NCBI GenBank assembly: GCA_958295855.1 | Contig: OY282383.1 | Span: forward strand, 1,592,481 to 1,656,480 | Origin: an uncultured Poribacteria bacterium | GTDB taxonomy: Bacteria; Poribacteria; WGA-4E; WGA-3G | Length of the DNA: 64,000 nucleotides | Direction of reading: 5' to 3' | In this document: piece after piece, positions 17,541 through 26,852 of the stretch | Layout: the number at the start of each line of letters is the position of its first letter | Position numbering within the stretch: the stretch's first letter is position 1 | Position numbers and translations under genes: made by a program | The notes under the pieces: model-generated | The model's input: only the letters and a program-made list of their open reading frames with translations | What the model was told of the DNA's origin: nothing | The model's database searches: none

Positions 17541-17691
17541 GGCGCAGCTTGCAAGCCAAAACTTGCTATTCAAATTTGGCGCAGCTTGCAAGCCAAAACT
17601 TGCTATTCAAATTTGGCGCAGCTTGCAAGCCAAAACTTGCTATTCAAATTTGGCGCAGCTTGCAAATTTCCAAAACTTGCTATTCAAATTT
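17541..17691. repeat. tandem array of 37-bp units with GCTTGCAAGC palindrome
   Basis: Three identical 37-base units (17541-17577, 17578-17614, 17615-17651) are followed by a 40-base variant (17652-17691) with a 3-base change after GCTTGCAA. Each unit has the self-complementary GCTTGCAAGC and ends CTATTCAAATTT. The last unit reaches into the stop codon of the beta-propeller gene at 17690. There are no spacers, so this is not a CRISPR array. Confidence 0.9.
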
Positions 17692-19162
17692 ACTTTTCTT
17701 GTTCTATCGCAATCAGCGTATTACGGGTTACAATGTAAAGCACGCCATCTTTTGCCACAGGTGTCGTGTAAACAGCACTGCCCATGTGGGTTTTAAACAG
17801 CACCTGCTTGGTTTTCCCTGCTTTTAGGATAACAACATCGCCATCTTCATCGCCGAGGTAAACCTTGCCATCTACAACATAAGGCGAGCCCCAAATTGCG
17901 GCGGAGGTGTCATACGTCCAGTAAAGGTCTCCGGTGTTCACATCCAAGCAGTAGAGGAATCCTCTCAGATCAGAGATGTAGAGAAGCCCATCAGCGATAG
18001 CGACGGTGGACATGGTGCGATTGAACTGTTCATCGCCGAAGTGCCAGATGCCTGCGCTCTCGGTAATATCGCCGGTTTGGGAGGCATCAATGCACCAGAG
18101 GTGTCCTACGCCCGCGCCATGCTCCGGGTCCTGCCCCACAGCGACGTAGACGTTGTCCTCGTAGACAACAGGGGTTGAAATGATGTTGTTGCGTGTGCCT
18201 CGTCCGCCGAGTGCCCAAACAGAATCTTTGGGGTTGCAGTCAAACTTCCAGATAATGTTGCCGGTTTCTGGCTCAAAGGCGTAGACCCAGCCGTCGCCTC
18301 CGGGAATAATCACCTGCGGCACCCCGTTAATAACGCCGTAAGCCGGGTTCGACCATTGCCCGTGTAGTATATTTTCACCGGGGGAGGCATCTTCCCAAAC
18401 AAGTTCCCCGGTGTGTTTGTTCAACGCAATGAAGGACGGTGCATCGGGTGATGGGATGTGAATATGCCCTTCATCAACACCGTTGCTCGTTTCCAAGAAG
18501 AGCAAATCGCCGACAGCAAGCGGCGAACAGGTGGCAAGATTATGTGGAAAGACATCCAACTCATCCATCATATCGTAAACCCAGATGATATCTGCGTCAA
18601 TTTCACTAGTTTCGGTCTCTTCCGTAAAGGGGCCGTCGTTTTCACCATCAAGGAAGGCTTCGGTGTCAATGCAGACAACTTCACAGCGGTTAGAGATGTA
18701 ATAGAGCCTGTCGCCCTCGATAAAGGGGGTGGAGCAGATTCCTTGTAGTGGCCAATCGTTCACGCGGCCTGAGGGAAGTTTAGTGTGGGTAGTTTGCCAT
18801 AGAAATTCGCCATCCGATTCCCGAAATGCCATAATAACACCCCGGTCGCCGGTCAGTTTCGGATTGCGCAGTGCTTTGTTATTGGTGCCGACAAATACTT
18901 TGCCGCCGATAATGAGCGGTCCCGCGTAGCTTTGCGAACCGAGTTGTGCTGTCCATTTGATATTTTCGCCGGTTTCCAGATCCCAACTTTCGGGAACATT
19001 TTTTTCATTGGATACCATGTTACGGCTTAACGTGCCGCCCCAGAGGGCGATCTCTTTTTCAGGTGTCGCGTTGGAAACGGCAAAACCAAGGAGAAATCCG
19101 AGCGTTAAGACTAAAAGGACGACTGGATATGAACGCCACCCGCCCCTACATTGAAAAGACAT
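17690..19162 (-). CDS. exported PQQ-type beta-propeller repeat protein
   Basis: This 490-residue protein starts with a signal-like segment (YPVVLLVLTLGFLLGFAVS). It contains multiple PQQ blades (LYYISNRCEVVCIDTE, GWVYAFEPETGNIIWKF, LYCLDVNTGDLYWTYD, VYLGDEDGDVVILKAG). It should fold as an eight-bladed propeller, as in BamB-like or quinoprotein-like proteins. No catalytic quinoprotein signature was identified, so it may act in binding or scaffolding outside the cytoplasm. It follows the lipoprotein gene by 3 bases and forms a minus-strand unit with it and another propeller. The C-terminal codons adjoin the 37-bp repeat array. Confidence 0.85.
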   Translation of the reverse strand: MSFQCRGGWRSYPVVLLVLTLGFLLGFAVSNATPEKEIALWGGTLSRNMVSNEKNVPESWDLETGENIKWTAQLGSQSYAGPLIIGGKVFVGTNNKALRNPKLTGDRGVIMAFRESDGEFLWQTTHTKLPSGRVNDWPLQGICSTPFIEGDRLYYISNRCEVVCIDTEAFLDGENDGPFTEETETSEIDADIIWVYDMMDELDVFPHNLATCSPLAVGDLLFLETSNGVDEGHIHIPSPDAPSFIALNKHTGELVWEDASPGENILHGQWSNPAYGVINGVPQVIIPGGDGWVYAFEPETGNIIWKFDCNPKDSVWALGGRGTRNNIISTPVVYEDNVYVAVGQDPEHGAGVGHLWCIDASQTGDITESAGIWHFGDEQFNRTMSTVAIADGLLYISDLRGFLYCLDVNTGDLYWTYDTSAAIWGSPYVVDGKVYLGDEDGDVVILKAGKTKQVLFKTHMGSAVYTTPVAKDGVLYIVTRNTLIAIEQEK

Positions 19163-19165
19163 AAA

Positions 19166-20116
19166 TTACCATACCTTTAGATTGTCATAATAGATTTCAG
19201 TTGCGGAGTAGCCGTAGATGCCAGGGCTCCCTTCGCGATTCGGAAGCGGGTCTTCGGCGGTGATAGTCCATTCAGCCGGTTCTGGTTGCCCGGTTCGCCA
19301 CACCTTTCCTCGAATTACCGCTTTATCTTCAATAACCTCTACCATCATTTTCATGGTGTACCAGACATCGGTTTCCCATGGGAAATCCATAGTCTTTGCC
19401 ATGCGTAAATCGGATGCCCACGAACGGATTTGCAAGCGTTGGTGTCTACCCTGCATATCCAAGGTGTAACGATTGGCAATTAAACCCATATCTGGCAGTC
19501 TGCGTTTATTTCTTGTGCCCATCAGGTCGACTTGGATCTGATAGTTTTTCATTGTGGACGGGCCGAGGTAGACATTAGAACGGTTTAAGCCGCGCTGGGC
19601 AGGCGTTTTGACTAAGACTTTATTGCCATCTTTCTCTCTCACGAAGAATTTGCCTGTCGCGCCAATCCAGTGCGTTGGGATTTTCTCAAGTTCAATCGTC
19701 TCAAAACCCTCTGTCCAGGGCAGGGGTGGGATAACGCGGAGGCGGGCAGTCGCCTGCATATCGCCTGATTGGACGGTGACTGTGCCCGCATGCGCGCCTG
19801 CACTTTTATCAGGGATGAATTGGCCGTTGTCAAGCGTTCCAGTTAAGCCGGTGTGCATCCATTCTATATTCCCAACTGCGCTTGTGCGTTCTCCGTTTGC
19901 ATCAAAACCGACAACGCTCCATTGAACGGGTTCGCCCGATGTGACTGTCTCGGCAGGAGTTATCAGAATCGAAACAGCAAGCTCTGTGCTTTGCTGTGGT
20001 GTGCTCTCTTTGCCGGCGCATCCCGCAATGAGGACACACACAATCAGGCTTGCATACGTCATATATTGTAGGGCAAGGTGCTTGTGCCTCAGCCCGATTG
20101 CGAAATAAACTTTCAT
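19166..20116 (-). CDS. lipoprotein with Ig-like and concanavalin-like domains
   Basis: The frame extends to 20137, but the ATG at 20116 overlaps the upstream stop as ATGA, so I take it as the start. A lipobox (VCVLIAGC) precedes the mature protein at about residue 33, indicating membrane anchoring. The N-terminal part (ITPAETVTSGEPVQWSVVG ... GTVTVQSGDMQATARLRV) resembles a bacterial Ig-like domain. The C-terminal part (WTEGFETIELEKIPTHW ... IYYDNLKVW) resembles a jelly-roll LamG/DUF1080-like domain. It lies between two PQQ propeller genes, with which it may form a surface complex. Confidence 0.72.
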   Translation of the reverse strand: MKVYFAIGLRHKHLALQYMTYASLIVCVLIAGCAGKESTPQQSTELAVSILITPAETVTSGEPVQWSVVGFDANGERTSAVGNIEWMHTGLTGTLDNGQFIPDKSAGAHAGTVTVQSGDMQATARLRVIPPLPWTEGFETIELEKIPTHWIGATGKFFVREKDGNKVLVKTPAQRGLNRSNVYLGPSTMKNYQIQVDLMGTRNKRRLPDMGLIANRYTLDMQGRHQRLQIRSWASDLRMAKTMDFPWETDVWYTMKMMVEVIEDKAVIRGKVWRTGQPEPAEWTITAEDPLPNREGSPGIYGYSATEIYYDNLKVW

Positions 20117-21438
20117 TCTTTTGCCCTCCCGATACAATAGAGGCGTTCTTCTGTGGTGAAATAGATGCGCCCATCGGCAATGGCGGGTGAACCATAGATT
20201 TCGACGTAGTGTTCATCCGCTGCTCGGCTTATCTCTTGGACACTTAACGCCTCGCACCCATCTTCGCCGGGTTGAAGGATAGTGAATATGCCGTTGACTT
20301 CCGTGACATAGAGTTTGCCATCTGCCCAGACAGGTGAACCCTTGCCGACTTTGCCGATGTTGTGTTGCCAGTATACTTCGCCGGTGTCAGCATTCACAGC
20401 GTGAACGTTTGCAGAGTTATCTATGACATAGAGATGTCCGGCATTAAGTGTAGGAGATGTGTATCCAACGTTAACCTCGTCATATCGCCAGACTTCATGG
20501 GTTTGGGTGACATCTCCGGTGCCGGTTGCGTCAATACAGACGACGCGTCCCATCGCCGTGCTATCTATATTTTCTTCGCCATGCGAGGCATAGACTTTCG
20601 TACCTGAAACGATAACTGATGTATTGATACCGCGCTGGCTCAGTTTAAACCCCCAAACCATCTCACCGGTATTCTGTTTCATGGCGTAGATGCTACCGTC
20701 AGCATTGCCGCCAATAATGAGTGTTTGTCCGTTGATATTGGCAACGACAGGGGTAGAGTAGGTAGTGTCTAACGGTCTACCACCGGGGGTGGAGACCCAG
20801 ATGAGGGCACCCGTGCGTTTGTCGAAAGCAAAATAACGGTGGCGTGTGGCGGCCTGGGCACCCCACCCTGAGTTGAGGTAACTAATTACGACAAGGTTAC
20901 CGGCGATAATAGGGGTGTGAACACGTCCGCCATAGCCTGAGATTCGTCCATATTCTTCTGTGAGGGAACGCGACCAGACGATGTTTCCATCTTTGTCAAA
21001 GCAGAAGAAGAGGCCTTGGACACCGTGTGCATAAATATTGCCTGTCTCGGGATCACCGGCAAGGCTGGTCCAACCGACTCGGTTGAACGAAATTGTGGTA
21101 TGAAAGACGTTAAATTGATAATTCCACAGCAGCTCCCCGGTTTCTGTGTCGAAGCAAGCGATACGTTCCTGTTGGGTGATGCCTTCGCCGACACGCCCGA
21201 TGACGTAGACCCTGCCGTTGAGGACAATCGGTGTGGAGCGTCCTATAAATTCAGCCTGCCAGAGCAGGTTCTCACCTTCAATCGACCAGGTGGAAATTAA
21301 ACCGGTTTCTGCGGATGTCCCATCCTGATTCGGGCCTCTCCAACTTGGCCAATCGCTGGCGACAGCAGCACTCGTGCCAATCGCTATGAGACAACAGAAG
21401 ATAAATAACCGATAAAAAATCAGTTTTCGATGGTGCAA
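20113..21438 (-). CDS. exported PQQ-type beta-propeller repeat protein
   Basis: PQQ blades are clear (DWPSWRGPNQDG, ACFDTETGELLWNYQF, YFAFDKRTGALIWVS, IYAMKQNTGEMVWGF, VHAVNADTGEVYWQH). The open frame reaches 21552, but its first 38 codons are a translation of the GCTTGCAAGC repeats. A TTG at 21438 has GGGAGGA 8 bases upstream and is followed by a proper signal peptide (KLIFYRLFIFCCLIAIG), so I place the start there (441 residues). Its stop overlaps the downstream lipoprotein gene by four bases. Function beyond the propeller fold is unknown. Confidence 0.85.
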   Translation of the reverse strand: MHHRKLIFYRLFIFCCLIAIGTSAAVASDWPSWRGPNQDGTSAETGLISTWSIEGENLLWQAEFIGRSTPIVLNGRVYVIGRVGEGITQQERIACFDTETGELLWNYQFNVFHTTISFNRVGWTSLAGDPETGNIYAHGVQGLFFCFDKDGNIVWSRSLTEEYGRISGYGGRVHTPIIAGNLVVISYLNSGWGAQAATRHRYFAFDKRTGALIWVSTPGGRPLDTTYSTPVVANINGQTLIIGGNADGSIYAMKQNTGEMVWGFKLSQRGINTSVIVSGTKVYASHGEENIDSTAMGRVVCIDATGTGDVTQTHEVWRYDEVNVGYTSPTLNAGHLYVIDNSANVHAVNADTGEVYWQHNIGKVGKGSPVWADGKLYVTEVNGIFTILQPGEDGCEALSVQEISRAADEHYVEIYGSPAIADGRIYFTTEERLYCIGRAKE

Positions 21439-21468
21439 ATTTTTATTCCTCCCACTGAAGACTATTTT

Positions 21469-21562
21469 GGCACAGCTTGCAAGCCAAGTTGCGCGTGAAA
21501 AGCAAGCAACTTTTTGGCGCAGCTTGCAAGCCAAGTTGTGCGCGAAAAGCAAACAACTTTTT
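21469..21562. repeat. two 47-bp GCTTGCAAGC repeats upstream of propeller gene
   Basis: Units at 21469-21515 and 21516-21562 share ACAGCTTGCAAGCCAAGTT-type cores and a trailing CAACTTTTT. They are related to the 37-bp units at 17541-17691. Downstream, TTTCTTACATGACTTGCTA occurs twice (~21565 and ~21594). Confidence 0.85.
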
Positions 21563-21956
21563 TATTTCTTACATGACTTGCTAGACAAACTTATTTCTTA
21601 CATGACTTGCTATTGAAAAGAAAGCCTTCACCGTTGAAGTATAAGCGATAAAAAAGCTGCTCACTTTTTGCGGCGTATTTGCGGCTAAAGGTATGTCTCC
21701 CCTGCTTTGCAGGGGTAAATACCACCTGCGCCCAAGTTGTGAATTTTAATGAACAACTTTTTTATTTCTTACTTATGCGACGTGCATTCGTTCACAACTT
21801 GGGAAAAAACGAAGTGACATGATGTGAGTTAAGGTTTTGTGAATTGCGTATACCTATGATTTTTAAGACGCATACAAGCGTCTTAATGTTTAAATTGGCG
21901 TGTTTTGTACCGAAAAACGAAATGCGCCTGACGTCCGGCGTACTGGATATACTATT
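21563..21956. other. 394-base intergenic stretch, short repeats only
   Basis: It contains two copies of a 19-base sequence (TTTCTTACATGACTTGCTA), a hairpin CCCCTGC-TTT-GCAGGGG near 21699-21715, and AT-rich filler. No coding frame with a credible start or family was found. Confidence 0.6.
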
Positions 21957-22799
21957 CTACAAAGCTGTCTTCAGGAATCCCCAAACGATAGGCAGCTTCT
22001 CGGTAGGTTCAACGCCAAGCCCAATTTTAGATTCAAAATTCCGGGTCACTTCGTCGGCGGTGAGCGGACGTTCGTAAATGCGGACTTCATCAATCGTGCC
22101 GGGGAAAAACCGCTCTACATTACCGCGATTGTTCGCCGCACCGATATAGACAGGCTCCACGAACGGAATAAAGGTGTCCAGCTTCTTTTCTGGCTCAACG
22201 ATAACCTCTTGCGCTTCACCGTCCATATAGAGGCTGACTTTTGGCTCCCCTGCGTCCTCAATTGCGAAAACGACGTGATGCCACTTTCCATCCGACAGCG
22301 CGAACTCAATCTCAACGGCGATATCATTGCAGCCTGCGGCCGATTTCTGGCGGGCATAGTAGTGAACAATATCCTCAGCAAATGGGAACCCTGCTTTTGC
22401 ACTTCGGTTCACATCAATTGCCCATGCCATATTACAACCTGCATCCAGGACTTTGAAAAGCGTTGTCCAGTCCTTCTTAAAACCGGTTTTAACCCAAGCT
22501 TCAAACGTTGAGGCACCGACCTGACTGCCAAAATCGCCGAGGTTTGTCAGGTTGACATAATCGTCGGAACCGTCAAATTCAAGTGCCTCTTTCACTTGCC
22601 CGGCAACAATTTTCGGCGCGCCTACAATTTTGCCATCGTTTTTGCCCCAGACATCTTTGACTGTGTCGCCAGTAATATCCTGCCGATCAAAAGTCCAATA
22701 ACTCACCAGCCCATCTGTCACAACAGGCTCAGTGTGTGCTGTAAAGGAGAAGGTGACGATAGCCACCGTGAGTGTGAGAAAATGGATTAGCTTTTTCAT
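21957..22799 (-). CDS. exported LamG/concanavalin A-like lectin domain protein
   Basis: The 280-residue protein begins with a signal peptide (KKLIHFLTLTVAIVTFSFTAHT). A LamG jelly roll follows: LVSYWTFD, the D-x-x-G-x-N-x-G element WGKNDGKIVG, ALEFDGSDDYVNL, FTFEAW-like STFEAWVKTG, WHHVVFAIED, SLYMDGE, and the closing GTIDEVRIYERPLTADEV. Such proteins usually bind glycans at the surface. The C-terminus ends EKLPIVWGFLKTAL, a tail shared with the LamG protein at 53534. GAGGGGGAA precedes the ATG. It is a single gene with repeats on both flanks. Confidence 0.88.
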   Translation of the reverse strand: MKKLIHFLTLTVAIVTFSFTAHTEPVVTDGLVSYWTFDRQDITGDTVKDVWGKNDGKIVGAPKIVAGQVKEALEFDGSDDYVNLTNLGDFGSQVGASTFEAWVKTGFKKDWTTLFKVLDAGCNMAWAIDVNRSAKAGFPFAEDIVHYYARQKSAAGCNDIAVEIEFALSDGKWHHVVFAIEDAGEPKVSLYMDGEAQEVIVEPEKKLDTFIPFVEPVYIGAANNRGNVERFFPGTIDEVRIYERPLTADEVTRNFESKIGLGVEPTEKLPIVWGFLKTAL

Positions 22800-22989
22800 A
22801 GCGAGTTCCCCCTCGCGGAAATAATACCAGGTTAATCCAATTTTTCCGGCGGAGACAGGACACCGCCCTTACGAATGAAGTTCATCTGGTATAAGGAGTT
22901 TTCCGCGCCTACGGAAAATATTTGATAGGATAATTATAGCATTTTAGGCTTTTTTAAGCAAATCTAAATTGGGGTGCGTTAGTTCTATA

Positions 22990-23018
22990 GTTGGGTTTCG
23001 CTCTACGCTCAACCCAAC
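22990..23018. repeat. inverted repeat GTTGGGTT...AACCCAAC
   Basis: Eight-base arms separated by 13 bases. The right arm lies over the stop codon of the downstream glycosidase-like gene. Its position just past the gene end fits a terminator or a REP-like role; there is no T-run. Confidence 0.5.
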
Positions 23019-25153
23019 CTACATGTGATGGTTTCCCACACGACTGCGGTGCGCCCCGCCATGTCCACCGTCGCTACGCGGAGGCGATAATTTCCAGCGA
23101 GTTCAATGCGAAAATCAATTTCCACTATGGAGACTGATTCGTTTTCATCAATACGGACTTTTGAGGACTCTCTGTTTAGGAAGCGGTAATCCTCTTCCTC
23201 CGGACCGAAAAGCTCCCAAAGCACTATCTCGTTATTGTAGATGCCGTTCTCATCTGCCCCAAGTGTGTAGTAAACTGAAGCTGAGCCTGCGGTTACAGTA
23301 GCGCGTGCCCGAATTTCAAAAGAAACTTCGCCTTGATTCACAGACACATCAACATTCAATTTTGGCGGTGTGCCAGCCGGGCGAGGCGGTGTTCTCGCGC
23401 TGTTGTACAAAACCTTCTGCTCACCTTCGATGACTTCCACTGTACCGTCCTCCCGGATTCGGATGGCTTCGCGATAACCTGATAGCTTGAGTTCCTCTAA
23501 ATCCCAGAGCAGGTCAAACGCGACACCAAGCCTGAGTGTTCGCTCAATCTCGGTAAAAAAGTTGCCCATCACGGTGCGGTATTTGACTCCTTCTCGGTTG
23601 AGACGCTCTAAATTCAGTTCACCCAAACCCCAAAGATTGCCTCTGCCCATGTCAACATGCCCAAGATTGTAACCGGGGGGTAGAAGGATGGCAACCTCTG
23701 CCGCTTCCCTTCGTTTTTCGAGCGATCTGTGCGGATGGCTTTCAACATGGGCACTCAGATTTCGTGAGAGGGCAAGGCATTCACCGTAAGGCACACAAGC
23801 GAGTTCGTGGTTATCCCAATAGTGGAAATGCCGCGCGCCCAGATCGTAGGCATGGGTCTGAAGCCAGAACGCATCGGCACGATGCACCTGTCCATAAATG
23901 CTCATGCCCCACCCTTTATCTGTCAACCGTGCTGCACCGCGCAGGAAACCGTAGAGGATGCTCGCGAGGTGCTTTGGGTTGTCCACCGGAATTTGACAGC
24001 CATAAGTCATGTTGATTTCAGGGAGGGTTCGCATTGTGCCAACGCGGCCAGGCGGCTCAAAAACGATTGTTGAAGGAGATTCTGTGTGTCCCTCCGACAG
24101 TTGATATGCCGCCGAGCTAATCAGTGTATCCCAAACGTATATGTTCTGTTGAAGGAATGCCATTTCTCCCACATCTACGTCGGTACGCGCTGCTAATCCG
24201 CTCAGGAGGCGCGTCGGTGCTCCCTCATATTTGGCGGTGTGGAAATAGTTTTGAAAGGCCTCAAAGGCGATTTGGGGCGTTAGCATTTTCCGAAATGCTG
24301 CATCTGCTTGCAGTTTGGGGCGAAGCACATGGTCGCGCGTGCAAACAGCAGGTTCGTCCATGAAGAGGGTAGGCCCGAGGTAGTTGCTTCTGTATAAACA
24401 TTCCGGATAACTAACCTCCTCCGCGCCGAGCCCCCAATAAAAAACGTTGCGATTTTCAATCCACTTAACCTGTTCCGTGTCAACGCGCACACAGTTGATA
24501 CCTGCATCAATCATCTCGTTGTAATCGGCTGCTGTAAGCGGGACGAGTTCATAGTCGGACCGGTTGTAGCGTCGCGTTTCGTCCTTCTGCCTGGTGTTGC
24601 TAGGCGTTCCGATAAGCACATCGGGACGTAGGGAAAGGCGTGTGGTGTCTGGCGGTTGGGCAAATTCTTCCGATTCCAAGAAACGTTCACGCAGATAGGC
24701 ATGCCCCAAATACTGCACTGCCTGTGGGAAAATTTTATTTTCCACCGTAGTGTCCGCAGGGCGCGGGAAAAGATATTTCCACGCACCGAGTGCGGGAAGG
24801 ACAGGTTTTCCGGTAAATCTATCGTGAAACTCCAGCGGCGTGTCGTCTCCGCTTTGCAGGATGTACCGAGCCGTGGTGTCGCGCGCTTCTGAAATCGCCT
24901 CGCTAGGTGCATTTTGGCTGAGCAACCAGACTGAGAATTTTTCACCATTTGCTTTCGTTGCGCGCAGCTGCAGCCATTGGTACGCCATACCTGCTTTTTC
25001 CTCAACCGCACCGATTGACAAGGCAAACGTTTGGACAACGGAACCGGGGAGTGCGCTTTGATTTTCATGACAATACGCCGCCTCTTGCCCCGGTGTGCCA
25101 AGTGGATATTGGTGAAGTTCACGGCTTTGAGGTGTTTTCATGGAATTCATTGT
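23009..25153 (-). CDS. glycoside-hydrolase-like protein (putative TIM barrel), unassigned family
   Basis: The frame opens at 25210 but likely starts at ATG 25153 (MNSMKTPQ), because the earlier codons translate a palindromic repeat. The ~714-residue protein has an N-terminal beta-rich part, then a barrel-like middle (YNEMIDAGINCVRVD ... YLGPTLFMDEPAV, with an acidic DEP like beta-galactosidase-type acid/base sites, INMTYGCQ, MSIYGQVHRAD, HFHYWDNHELACVPYG), and a C-terminal beta-sandwich (VDVSVNQGEVSFEIRARAT). No signal peptide is seen. It is probably a carbohydrate-active enzyme; the GH family is not assigned. It is next to two PhyH genes on the same strand. Confidence 0.55.
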   Translation of the reverse strand, partial: TMNSMKTPQSRELHQYPLGTPGQEAAYCHENQSALPGSVVQTFALSIGAVEEKAGMAYQWLQLRATKANGEKFSVWLLSQNAPSEAISEARDTTARYILQSGDDTPLEFHDRFTGKPVLPALGAWKYLFPRPADTTVENKIFPQAVQYLGHAYLRERFLESEEFAQPPDTTRLSLRPDVLIGTPSNTRQKDETRRYNRSDYELVPLTAADYNEMIDAGINCVRVDTEQVKWIENRNVFYWGLGAEEVSYPECLYRSNYLGPTLFMDEPAVCTRDHVLRPKLQADAAFRKMLTPQIAFEAFQNYFHTAKYEGAPTRLLSGLAARTDVDVGEMAFLQQNIYVWDTLISSAAYQLSEGHTESPSTIVFEPPGRVGTMRTLPEINMTYGCQIPVDNPKHLASILYGFLRGAARLTDKGWGMSIYGQVHRADAFWLQTHAYDLGARHFHYWDNHELACVPYGECLALSRNLSAHVESHPHRSLEKRREAAEVAILLPPGYNLGHVDMGRGNLWGLGELNLERLNREGVKYRTVMGNFFTEIERTLRLGVAFDLLWDLEELKLSGYREAIRIREDGTVEVIEGEQKVLYNSARTPPRPAGTPPKLNVDVSVNQGEVSFEIRARATVTAGSASVYYTLGADENGIYNNEIVLWELFGPEEEDYRFLNRESSKVRIDENESVSIVEIDFRIELAGNYRLRVATVDMAGRTAVVWETITCRLG

Positions 25154-25162
25154 GCGTTGGTA

Positions 25163-25189
25163 CGGGCGATAAATCGCCCGACTACAAAC
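25163..25189. repeat. palindromic repeat with CGACTACAAAC tail
   Basis: CGGGCGAT-AA-ATCGCCCG followed by the ACTACAAAC tail. It has the same tail as the elements at 44804, 61857 and 63164, but a different, self-complementary stem. Confidence 0.75.
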
Positions 25190-25197
25190 CTGATTTG

Positions 25198-25989
25198 TTA
25201 TTCGTGACACGTTGCGCGGTCTTTCAGCATTCGATCTACGACATGTTTCCGTTGCCCTCGAACCGCAGGTTGTTCTAATTCATAGACTTCATCCGAAATC
25301 AGATGTTTATGGCTTTCGATGGGCAACGCGCTGTGCGAGCCGTTAGCAATGTATCGATTGAAAACGGTATAACGGGGATACGCTTCTGTCCAGCGTCTCG
25401 CACCGTGGTAGAGTGCTTCTGTGAAGATCACGCAATCGCCTGCCTTGACAGCCACATTGATGACTGTGGGGGTGCCGTCGTAAATTGACAGCATCTCGGG
25501 CGGCTCAAAGTTACGCTTATGGCTTCCGGGCAGACAAACGAAACCTGTCCCTGGCGGCACGTCAACCAACGAAATTGCTGCATTGAGGAAGCCTGCGTAA
25601 GGTTCACCTTTTTCCACGCCGTAATCCTGTCCAGAGGCATGAAAGTTGATATCATCAGACGTTGTGTAGTTTTTTGTCAAAGCGCAATCCACAAGACAGG
25701 GCGTTTCGCGCGTGAGTGCAATAATAACCCGCATAATCTCTGGGTTGAGTACCAACCGCTGGAAGGCGGCATCGCCGTATTGCACATGGTTAATCCAGTG
25801 TGCAATTGTCGGGGAGCTGGCACCGCTACGCGAAGTGGAAGTGAGTGGCGGTGGTAATTCCTCCAACGTCATGTCGTGCCATCGGTTCCCCAATTCAATC
25901 ATTAATTGGATATCGTCGGGCGGAACAACCTGGTGCAGGATAATGAATCCGTGATGGTCGAAAAACCATTTTTCGTCAGGTGTTAACAT
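25198..25989 (-). CDS. phytanoyl-CoA dioxygenase (PhyH) family protein
   Basis: A start at ATG 25989 (MLTPDEKWFFDHHGF) has AAGGAG 7 bases upstream; the frame continues to 26106 without support. The protein (~263 residues) shows the PhyH order: GFIILHQVVPPDD, a metal-site region NFHASGQDYG, the core strand FLNAAISLVDVPPGTGFVCL, PGSHKRNF, and the distal histidine in CVIFTEALYHGARRW. An Fe(II)/2-oxoglutarate oxygenase acting on a small molecule is expected. It lies 8 bases after the next PhyH gene's stop-proximal region, on the same strand. Substrate unknown. Confidence 0.85.
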   Translation of the reverse strand: MLTPDEKWFFDHHGFIILHQVVPPDDIQLMIELGNRWHDMTLEELPPPLTSTSRSGASSPTIAHWINHVQYGDAAFQRLVLNPEIMRVIIALTRETPCLVDCALTKNYTTSDDINFHASGQDYGVEKGEPYAGFLNAAISLVDVPPGTGFVCLPGSHKRNFEPPEMLSIYDGTPTVINVAVKAGDCVIFTEALYHGARRWTEAYPRYTVFNRYIANGSHSALPIESHKHLISDEVYELEQPAVRGQRKHVVDRMLKDRATCHE

Positions 25990-26114
25990 GCGAACTCCTT
26001 TCAAGCCATGCGTTGAACGCCGCCACAGATTCCACCTTATCAACGATATGTGTCTGATAATTTCTGTCTGAATCTCCGACGCTAGAAATCTTGGACTCTC
26101 TGGCATTGACGCGG

Positions 26115-26852
26115 TTAACCATTTGCGTCCACGACGCGCGGCCGCCTGCCGATGGACGGTGGCAAAAGCATCCGTTTCAGTTGTTCTGTCAATTCGCCGT
26201 ATTTGCTAATGTCATAATAGGTGCCTGCCCACGCCGAGTGGCCCGGACTGTATTTATAGAGCAAGGAGCGACGTTGATGCGCCGCGCGCCACGGCATCGT
26301 GCCATGAATAACGGCCTCGGTGAAAAACAGCACATCCCCTGCCTCAACAGGAGGCTGCACAACGTAGTGCGCGGGACGCTCGAAGCCCCGTACCCCTGAT
26401 GGAATATGCGTTGGAAAGTTGCTCTTGTGGCTTCCCGGTATGCATGCGAATCCACCTGCGCCTTCTGGCGCGGCTGCCAAGTTGTATGTCATGACGCACA
26501 GCCCGTTCCGCATGACACCGTCTCTATACTTATACCAATGATCTCCCTCAGGCCCGCCGGGCCGCCCTCCGTCTTCTCCGCCATGTAACCCGCCGCGTCC
26601 TTCGCCACCGTTCATGAAGATGGCGTAATCGTGGTCGAGACGGACATGGGGTCCCAAGAGCTCGATGAGATAGGGGAGAATCTTAGGGTGATCAATGAGT
26701 CTCTTAAAGGGCTCTCCCCACAAACTGGGGGGTCCCTGCATGTCGCCGTTATCAATGATGGCGTTCATCTCAGCCACTTCATCCGGGGTTAAAACGTTCT
26801 TTATTACCAAATAGCCTTCAAGGTCGACGATAAATTTTTCTTCGCCTGTCAT
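26115..26852 (-). CDS. phytanoyl-CoA dioxygenase (PhyH) family protein
   Basis: This 245-residue protein has the PhyH layout: EGYLVIKNVLTPDEVAEMN, the metal-site region GGLHGGEDGG, MTYNLAAAPEGAGGFACIPGSHKSNFP, and the distal histidine segment DVLFFTEAVIHGTMPW with the R-R-S-L-L-Y-K-Y strand. It is expected to be a non-haem Fe(II)/2-oxoglutarate-dependent hydroxylase. A strong AAGGAG lies 8 bases before the ATG. The start overlaps the stop of the short Toprim-like fragment. It heads the PhyH-PhyH-glycosidase group. Confidence 0.88.
   Translation of the reverse strand: MTGEEKFIVDLEGYLVIKNVLTPDEVAEMNAIIDNGDMQGPPSLWGEPFKRLIDHPKILPYLIELLGPHVRLDHDYAIFMNGGEGRGGLHGGEDGGRPGGPEGDHWYKYRDGVMRNGLCVMTYNLAAAPEGAGGFACIPGSHKSNFPTHIPSGVRGFERPAHYVVQPPVEAGDVLFFTEAVIHGTMPWRAAHQRRSLLYKYSPGHSAWAGTYYDISKYGELTEQLKRMLLPPSIGRRPRVVDANG

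Noticed and set aside
17541..17691. Possible CRISPR array
   Set aside because: The units are directly abutting with no spacers, and no cas genes are present.
17395..17827. Overlapping plus-strand ORFs with repeated A-C-K-P-K-L-A-I-Q-I-W peptides
   Set aside because: They translate the 37-bp noncoding repeat in different frames; no start signal or homology.
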